Shown in pieces: positions 7,439 to 10,851 of a stretch of 10,851 nt of DNA. Source of the stretch: Opitutaceae bacterium UBA3033 (GTDB lineage: Bacteria > Verrucomicrobiota > Verrucomicrobiia > Opitutales > Opitutaceae); the NCBI GenBank assembly GCA_002367815.1, contig DFDG01000189.1:1-10851 (forward strand), given 5' to 3'. Position 1 is the stretch's first letter; each line of letters opens with the position of its first letter. Under the pieces are notes generated by a model. The model did not search any database. It saw nothing but the letters and a program-made list of their open reading frames with translations, and had not been told where the DNA came from. A program made the translations under genes and the position numbers.

Positions 7439-8179
7439 TCAACTGTGAACCAAGGTGCCGATTTTATTGCCCATGATCGCTTTGCGTATGGCATGCTCAT
7501 CGCCCAAATCAAAGACCATGATGGGCACGTTGTTATCCAGACATAGGGAGAATGCCGTGGAATCCATGACGTTGAGTCGTTGTTTTAGCGCATCGATAAA
7601 GGTCAATTCGTCGTATTTGACGGCATCGGCGTGCTTCTTGGGATCCTTGTCGTAGATGCCGTCCACCTTGGTCGCCTTCATGATGATATCGGCATGCATT
7701 TCGCTGGCGCGAAGGGCTGCCGTGGTGTCGGTGGAGAAATAGGGGTTGCCTGTACCTGCCACGAAAATGACGACCCGTCCTTTTTCCAAATGGCGGATGG
7801 CCCGTCGCAGGATGAATGGCTCCGCAATTTGATTCATGGGGATGGCGCTTTGCACCCGGGTGGTGACGCCCATTTTTTCCAGACCGTCCATGATGGCCAG
7901 GCCATTGATGACCGTGGCGAGCATGCCCATGTAATCGCCGGTGGTGCGATCCACGCCGCGTTTGGCCCCGTGCAATCCTCTAAATATGTTGCCGCCGCCA
8001 ATGACTACGCAGACTTCGACGCCCATATCGTGAATTTCCTTAACCTGTGCGCAGGTCTTTTCGAGCGTTGCGGCATCAATGGGGTCACCCGATTTGCCGC
8101 CATTCAATACTTCACCACTGAGTTTCAGGATGATGCGTTTATATTTAACTTTAGGATCCACTTTGGCGGTCTCTTGCAT
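7439..8179 (-). CDS. pyrH: UMP kinase
   Basis: Phosphorylates UMP to UDP with ATP in pyrimidine nucleotide synthesis; bacterial UMPK is a hexamer of the amino acid kinase fold. The product is 246 residues from the ATG at 8179; the TTG at 8215 would add 12 residues of unlikely sequence. Motifs seen: RIILKLSGEVLNG (15-27), VVIGGGNIFRG (58-68), DYMGMLATVINGLA (82-95), IPMNQIAEPF (113-122), AGTGNPYFSTDTTAALRA (141-158) and KATKVDGIYDKDP (168-180). It is followed by frr after 43 bp. In many bacteria tsf precedes pyrH; here argD does, 81 bp upstream. The ribosome-binding site is weak. Confidence 0.97.
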   Translation of the reverse strand: MQETAKVDPKVKYKRIILKLSGEVLNGGKSGDPIDAATLEKTCAQVKEIHDMGVEVCVVIGGGNIFRGLHGAKRGVDRTTGDYMGMLATVINGLAIMDGLEKMGVTTRVQSAIPMNQIAEPFILRRAIRHLEKGRVVIFVAGTGNPYFSTDTTAALRASEMHADIIMKATKVDGIYDKDPKKHADAVKYDELTFIDALKQRLNVMDSTAFSLCLDNNVPIMVFDLGDEHAIRKAIMGNKIGTLVHS

Positions 8180-8260
8180 GGTCTTGAGAAAACGACACGG
8201 GGATTTACACGTCAATTCTTCTGATGCCTCTGACCAATAATGTCTGGGACTTCAACCCGA

Positions 8261-9478
8261 TTAAGCCTTGGCGGTCAACACGGTGCGGAAGATGTCGACC
8301 GCCTCTTGAAGCTCCTCCTCTGTGGCATTGAGTGGAGGCAATAGCCGGATCACGTTGCCGCCGGCCATTGCCGCGAGCATCCCTTTTTCGCGCAACGCCA
8401 CGATATAGGGCGGAGCTTCAACTTTCAGCTGCACCCCAACAAGGTAACCTTGGCCGCGAATGCCGCCGACCTGTTGGGGGAAATCGGTGGCGAGTTGGAG
8501 CAGGGCGGTGTGCCATGAAATGCTTTGTTGTGCCACTTGATTGAGGAGGCCATCGCGTTCCATGACGTCGAGCACGGCCAGTGCGGCGGCGCAGGCAAGG
8601 GCTCCGCCTCCAAAGGTCGAGCCATGATTGCCCGGTTGATAAAGTTCGGCATGCGCATCCCGCACCCACATCGCCCCGATGGGAAAGCCACCGCCGAGTC
8701 CCTTGGCCATCCCAATCGCATCAGGCACGACCTCGGCATGCTCGTAAGCGAAAAACTTTCCGGTCCGGCCCGCACCACACTGCACTTCGTCGAGCATCAA
8801 CAACAGGTCGTGTTCGTCACATAGTTGACGCAGCCCACGGAGAAATTCCGGCGTGCAGGAATGGATGCCGCCTTCACCCTGAATGGTCTCCACAAAGATG
8901 GCCGCCGTGGTGTCGTCGATCAAGGCCTTGAATGAGGCCAGATCATTAAGTTTACCAAAGGCAAAGCCCGGCACGAGGGGTCGGAATCCTTTTTGGATTT
9001 TCTCCTGTGGGGTGGCGCTCATGCCGCCGTAGGTGCGGCCGTGAAAGGCATTTTCCGCGCAAATAATCTTCAGGCATTGGCCTTCCTCACCACCGGCTTT
9101 CTTCAATCCGTGGAGCCGGGCCAGTTTGATCAATGCTTCGTTCGCTTCGGCACCGCTGTTACAAAAGAACACCCGACCCGGACCTGCATAGCCTACGAGG
9201 CGACGGGCGAGTTCACCTTGTTGCGGATTGCGAAAGAGGTTGCTCACGTGGATGAGTTGCTTGGCCTGATGTTCCACTGCCGCGATCCAGTCGGGGTGAC
9301 AGTGGCCGAGGGTGTTCACTGCAATGCCGGAGATGAAATCAAGGTAGCGATGCCCTTCGTCGTCCCATACGTGGATGCCTTCTCCGCGCACCAGCGTCAG
9401 CGGAGAGCGATTATAGTTCTTCAGGGAGTGAGCGTCGTAAAGATCGGCTGTCGTTGGGGGTGTGTGCGGATAATTCAT
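8261..9478 (-). CDS. argD: Acetylornithine/succinylornithine aminotransferase
   Basis: A class III PLP-dependent aminotransferase of 405 residues. It converts N-acetylglutamate semialdehyde plus glutamate to N-acetylornithine in arginine synthesis; close relatives (AstC) act on succinylornithine in arginine breakdown. Seen: SGIAVNTLGHCHP (50-62), the cofactor-phosphate loop NSGAEANEALIKLAR (107-121), AFHGRTYGGMSAT (144-156), ETIQGEGGI (197-205), LDEVQCGAGRTG (229-240) with Asp230, GMAKGLGGGFPIGAM (256-270) with the Schiff-base Lys259, and HGSTFGGGALACAAAL (285-300). The ATG at 9478 is 4 bp downstream of the truncated astB stop; the open frame continues to 9700 but only over astB. Its position next to astB leaves an AstC role possible. 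The ArgD fold is certain, the in vivo substrate less so. Confidence 0.95.
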   Translation of the reverse strand: MNYPHTPPTTADLYDAHSLKNYNRSPLTLVRGEGIHVWDDEGHRYLDFISGIAVNTLGHCHPDWIAAVEHQAKQLIHVSNLFRNPQQGELARRLVGYAGPGRVFFCNSGAEANEALIKLARLHGLKKAGGEEGQCLKIICAENAFHGRTYGGMSATPQEKIQKGFRPLVPGFAFGKLNDLASFKALIDDTTAAIFVETIQGEGGIHSCTPEFLRGLRQLCDEHDLLLMLDEVQCGAGRTGKFFAYEHAEVVPDAIGMAKGLGGGFPIGAMWVRDAHAELYQPGNHGSTFGGGALACAAALAVLDVMERDGLLNQVAQQSISWHTALLQLATDFPQQVGGIRGQGYLVGVQLKVEAPPYIVALREKGMLAAMAGGNVIRLLPPLNATEEELQEAVDIFRTVLTAKA

Positions 9479-9482
9479 AATT

Positions 9483-9779
9483 TCAGAGTTGAAAGGGATA
9501 GATGGAACCGAGGCCAAGCAGTTGGGTGAGTTGGTCGAGCGCTCGGCGGCTTTCATCGAGCAACAAGGGATCCGCGAGGTCGGCGGCAGCGATTTGTTCA
9601 CGATAATGCTGATTAACCCACGAAACCAGAGCGACATAGTTCTCGTCGGTGAGGCGCACCCCGGGCGGAAGGGCAGCGAGTTCAGTGTCGTTGAGCACAA
9701 CGCGCAGGCGCAAGCAGGCGGGGCCGCCGCCGTTGTGCATCGATTGCTTGAGGTCGAAATAGTGCACCTCGCGTAATGG
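9483..9779 (-). pseudogene. astB: C-terminal fragment of N-succinylarginine dihydrolase
   Basis: The last ~99 codons of an AstB-like protein: a segment starting with LREVHYFDLKQSM, then NGGGPACLRLRVVLND, a middle DENYVALVSWVNQHYRE, and ADLADPLLLDESRRALDQL ending LGLGSIYPFQL. This matches the end of E. coli AstB closely from memory. AstB hydrolyses succinylarginine to succinylornithine, CO2 and ammonia. The intact enzyme has about 447 residues. The fragment keeps the catalytic Cys of NGGGPAC (codon at 9714-9716) but lacks the N-terminal two thirds with the catalytic Glu and His, so it cannot be active. The reading frame extends upstream to an ATG at 9941 (152 codons in all), where it enters an IS3 remnant; about 35 codons between (9800-9905) resemble neither. 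The stop is 4 bp before argD. Confidence 0.85.
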
Positions 9780-9904
9780 AGTGTGGCCCCAGAATAGGCC
9801 TCCCAGCGTCATCTTTTCTTGCTCTGCTATGGGGTGGTAGTGAAGGGTTCCCCAGAGGGCTAAGTCATAGACGAATGGTATTTTAGGCATCATTCCCAAG
9901 CTGT

Positions 9905-10044
9905 GATATGTGTCTTCAGTCGGGTATCTTTTGCCTTTCATTGTCTGGGGTCATTTCTGATGTCCCAGACTAACTCTCTCAATGGCTAAGTTCTCGTAAC
10001 CCGGACAAAAGTGTCCTAGTTTCTTGACACAATATCCTAGTTCA
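9905..10044 (-). mobile_element. IS3-type left-end remnant A (leader plus first codons of orfA)
   Basis: The minus strand from 9941 starts MKGKRYPTED, like the opening MKGxRxTTE of IS3-family OrfA proteins. The 80 bases 9913-9992 align without gaps to 10511-10590 (about 60 of 80 identical by hand count), including tgcctttcat, gactaactc and tggctaagtt at the same spacing. To the right, tcctagtt occurs twice (10014-10021 and 10035-10042, 21 bp apart), and the minus-strand TGAACTAGGA ending at about 10044 is a candidate outer tip. The outer boundary is a guess. The rest of orfA, orfB and the right end are missing. Confidence 0.65.
9943..9970 (-). repeat. Inverted repeat (hairpin) just upstream of the IS orfA start
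   Basis: A perfect 7-bp stem (gtctggg / cccagac) with a 14-base loop, ending 1 base before the ATG at 9941. The matching place in the second remnant (10541-10568) has gtctaggg / ccccggac, a weaker version of the same stem. Hairpins in IS leaders commonly protect against read-in translation; that role is inferred here. Confidence 0.6.
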
Positions 10045-10059
10045 TTCGGGTGCTGCTAA

Positions 10060-10254
10060 CTAACATTTTTCGCCACATTTCTGGCATCTCCACGAACCTT
10101 TGGTCATTGCTGCGAAAATCCAGATTGGAATCCATAATCCAAACAAAAAGAGTGTGACTAGGGCATGGACAATGTGATTGCAGCCCTTCCTCTGGGCTAG
10201 GACATTCGTCCCACACGATTTGCACGATCTCTGTGTTTGCTCAATAGATGCCAT
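10060..10254 (-). CDS. Small membrane protein with split zinc ribbon
   Basis: A 64-residue protein with Cys-x-x-Cys near the start (C11-K-S-C14-G), then HIVH (27-30), a single strongly hydrophobic segment ALVTLFLFGLWIPIWIFAAM (about 31-50), and a second Cys-x-x-Cys near the end (WRCQKCGEKC, C57 and C60, plus C64). The two knuckles could form one zinc ribbon at the membrane face, although the membrane segment lies between them. Small proteins with this C-x-x-C / aromatic membrane helix / C-x-x-C-G pattern occur in bacteria and phages without known function. The ATG at 10254 has AGGA nine bases upstream, a decent ribosome-binding site. The gene lies between two IS remnants; its stop is about 16 bp from the supposed outer tip of remnant A. 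Confidence 0.72.
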   Translation of the reverse strand: MASIEQTQRSCKSCGTNVLAQRKGCNHIVHALVTLFLFGLWIPIWIFAAMTKGSWRCQKCGEKC

Positions 10255-10449
10255 AATATCAATTCCTTGTCATTGGGGTTAATACATTTCGAACTTTATA
10301 AAAATTGACGGAGACGGGGGGATTTGAGCAATGAGAATCGTTAGTCTGAAATGTAATTAATGTGACGGAAGGCGTGGTATTGGCAATTGACCGGCCTCAA
10401 GTTTTCGAGCCAACCCGAGTGACAGTCCGGGATGTTGTTATGGTTTAAT
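10255..10449. other. Intergenic stretch without a recognisable gene
   Basis: No credible coding sequence on either strand. It must hold the promoter of the zinc-ribbon gene; the AT-rich part at about 10280-10310 (ttaatacatt, tttataaaaatt) is the likeliest place, but no clear -35/-10 pair can be named. No repeat or hairpin stands out. Between this stretch and the plus-strand ORF at 10640 there is only the second IS remnant. Confidence 0.6.
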
Positions 10450-10539
10450 CTAATTGTCGTCGTTGAGGCTCTCCCGACGGTGGAAAGTCTCCCGCAAAAT
10501 GCGGATCTTCTCTTCAGTTGTGTGGCGTATGCCTTTCAT
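10450..10539 (-). pseudogene. Broken IS3 orfA transposase start
   Basis: From the ATG at 10539 the minus strand reads MKGIRHTTEEKIRILRE, the characteristic opening of IS3-family OrfA (the helix-turn-helix DNA-binding subunit of the transposase) in this type of host. After these 17 codons the likeness stops: the frame continues TFHRRESLNDDN and ends at a stop at 10450-10452. OrfA is normally about 90-100 residues, so over 80 % of it and all of orfB are gone. Confidence 0.8.
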
Positions 10540-10620
10540 GGTCTAGGGTCCTTTCAGGTTCCCCGGACTAACTCCAGCCCTGGCTCAGTTTCAGGCGGTC
10601 ACGTCAGTGTTCCAAATGGT
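10505..10620 (-). mobile_element. IS3-type left-end remnant B
   Basis: Contains the leader of the broken orfA at 10450-10539 and aligns gap-free with remnant A over 10511-10590. Similarity fades beyond about 10600; the outer tip is put at about 10620 only because a plus-strand reading frame begins there. It has the same orientation as remnant A and lies 598 bp away. No right end, orfB or flanking target duplication was found. Confidence 0.6.
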
Positions 10621-10639
10621 GCTATGTTGGGACTCCGAT

Positions 10640-10851
10640 ATGATATCACCCGTCCTGACTGAAATTAATCTCGATGCGGTCTACCGCAACAATGACCAGT
10701 TTGATTTTAAGCGGCTTGAAATCGTAACTGAATCGGAAGGCGATTCAGTTTACTACCGCGACCAATCTGAGAGGGGTTACCTTTCCTACAGGGTTCTTGA
10801 GGAAATAAACGGCGTAACCCGCATTAACTTTTTTGACTTAGAAAAAATTAT
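10640..10851 (+). CDS. Hypothetical protein (partial, runs off the right edge)
   Basis: From the ATG at 10640 the plus strand is open to the end of the window (70 codons). The product begins MISPVLTEINLDAVYRNNDQ, continues with an acidic, tyrosine-rich stretch (EIVTESEGDSVYYRDQSERG, about residues 29-48) and then YLSYRVLEEINGVTRINFFD (about 49-68). Composition and alternation of hydrophobic residues look like a genuine globular protein, but I recognise no family and see no motif. An alternative ATG lies at 10616, eight codons upstream; neither has a clear ribosome-binding site, and the upstream sequence is IS remnant, so the true start may have been altered by the insertion. It is the only plus-strand gene here. 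Confidence 0.55.
   Translation, partial: MISPVLTEINLDAVYRNNDQFDFKRLEIVTESEGDSVYYRDQSERGYLSYRVLEEINGVTRINFFDLEKI

Noticed and set aside
7396..7512. N-terminal extension of the frr frame
   Set aside because: It runs into pyrH, and the ATG at 7395 gives the usual RRF length and opening.
7631..8224. 197-codon plus-strand ORF
   Set aside because: Antisense to pyrH, which is unambiguous.
8180..8260. Possible promoter ttgacg-17-ttttct before pyrH
   Set aside because: The -10 match is poor and lies only a few bases from the start codon; not enough to call.
8993..9529. 178-codon plus-strand ORF
   Set aside because: Antisense to argD, which is unambiguous.
9479..9700. N-terminal extension of the argD frame
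   Set aside because: These 74 codons overlap the astB fragment in another frame and have no aminotransferase likeness; the ATG at 9478 gives normal family length.
10432..10662. 76-codon plus-strand ORF
   Set aside because: It is antisense to the IS3 orfA remnant and its leader; its last part is out of frame with the more protein-like ORF at 10640.

Overview
The window reads as a piece of a bacterial chromosome, probably from the Verrucomicrobiota (an inference from the style of the proteins and from the mix of pyrH-frr-proB with a YHYH-domain protein; no 16S or other decisive marker is present). Almost everything lies on the minus strand, so the genes are transcribed from right to left. Short gaps and several 4-bp start/stop overlaps suggest multigene transcripts. 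Only the partial ORF at the right edge runs on the plus strand.

Right part (9478 to 10851) is an accessory, scarred region. It holds a partial plus-strand ORF (10640 to the edge), two related remnants of the left end of an IS3-type insertion sequence (about 9905-10044 and about 10505-10620), and a small membrane zinc-ribbon protein between them. One IS remnant runs in frame into the C-terminal end of astB (succinylarginine dihydrolase), leaving a headless astB 4 bp upstream of argD.

Middle (5221 to 9478) is core metabolism and translation: argD (acetyl- or succinylornithine aminotransferase), pyrH (UMP kinase), frr (ribosome recycling factor), proB (glutamate 5-kinase with PUA domain), and a GNAT acetyltransferase coupled to proB by a GTGA overlap.

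Left part (1 to 5158) starts with a UvrD/PcrA-type helicase. The end of the helicase gene is present twice in direct orientation (55 bp identical, 829 bp apart). Between the two copies sits a compact two-gene module: a zeta-toxin-like P-loop kinase and a 48-residue basic partner joined by an ATGA overlap. This looks like a small toxin-antitoxin-like cassette inserted at, or duplicated with, the helicase 3' end. Beyond it lie a second GNAT acetyltransferase, a secreted YHYH-domain protein and an M20 amidohydrolase cut by the left edge.

The most interesting items are the kinase/small-protein cassette bounded by duplicated helicase tails, and the pair of IS3 left-end scars, one of which has created a chimeric IS-astB reading frame. 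I found no rRNA, tRNA, CRISPR array or intact transposase. No convincing rho-independent terminator stood out, and Shine-Dalgarno sequences are weak for most genes.
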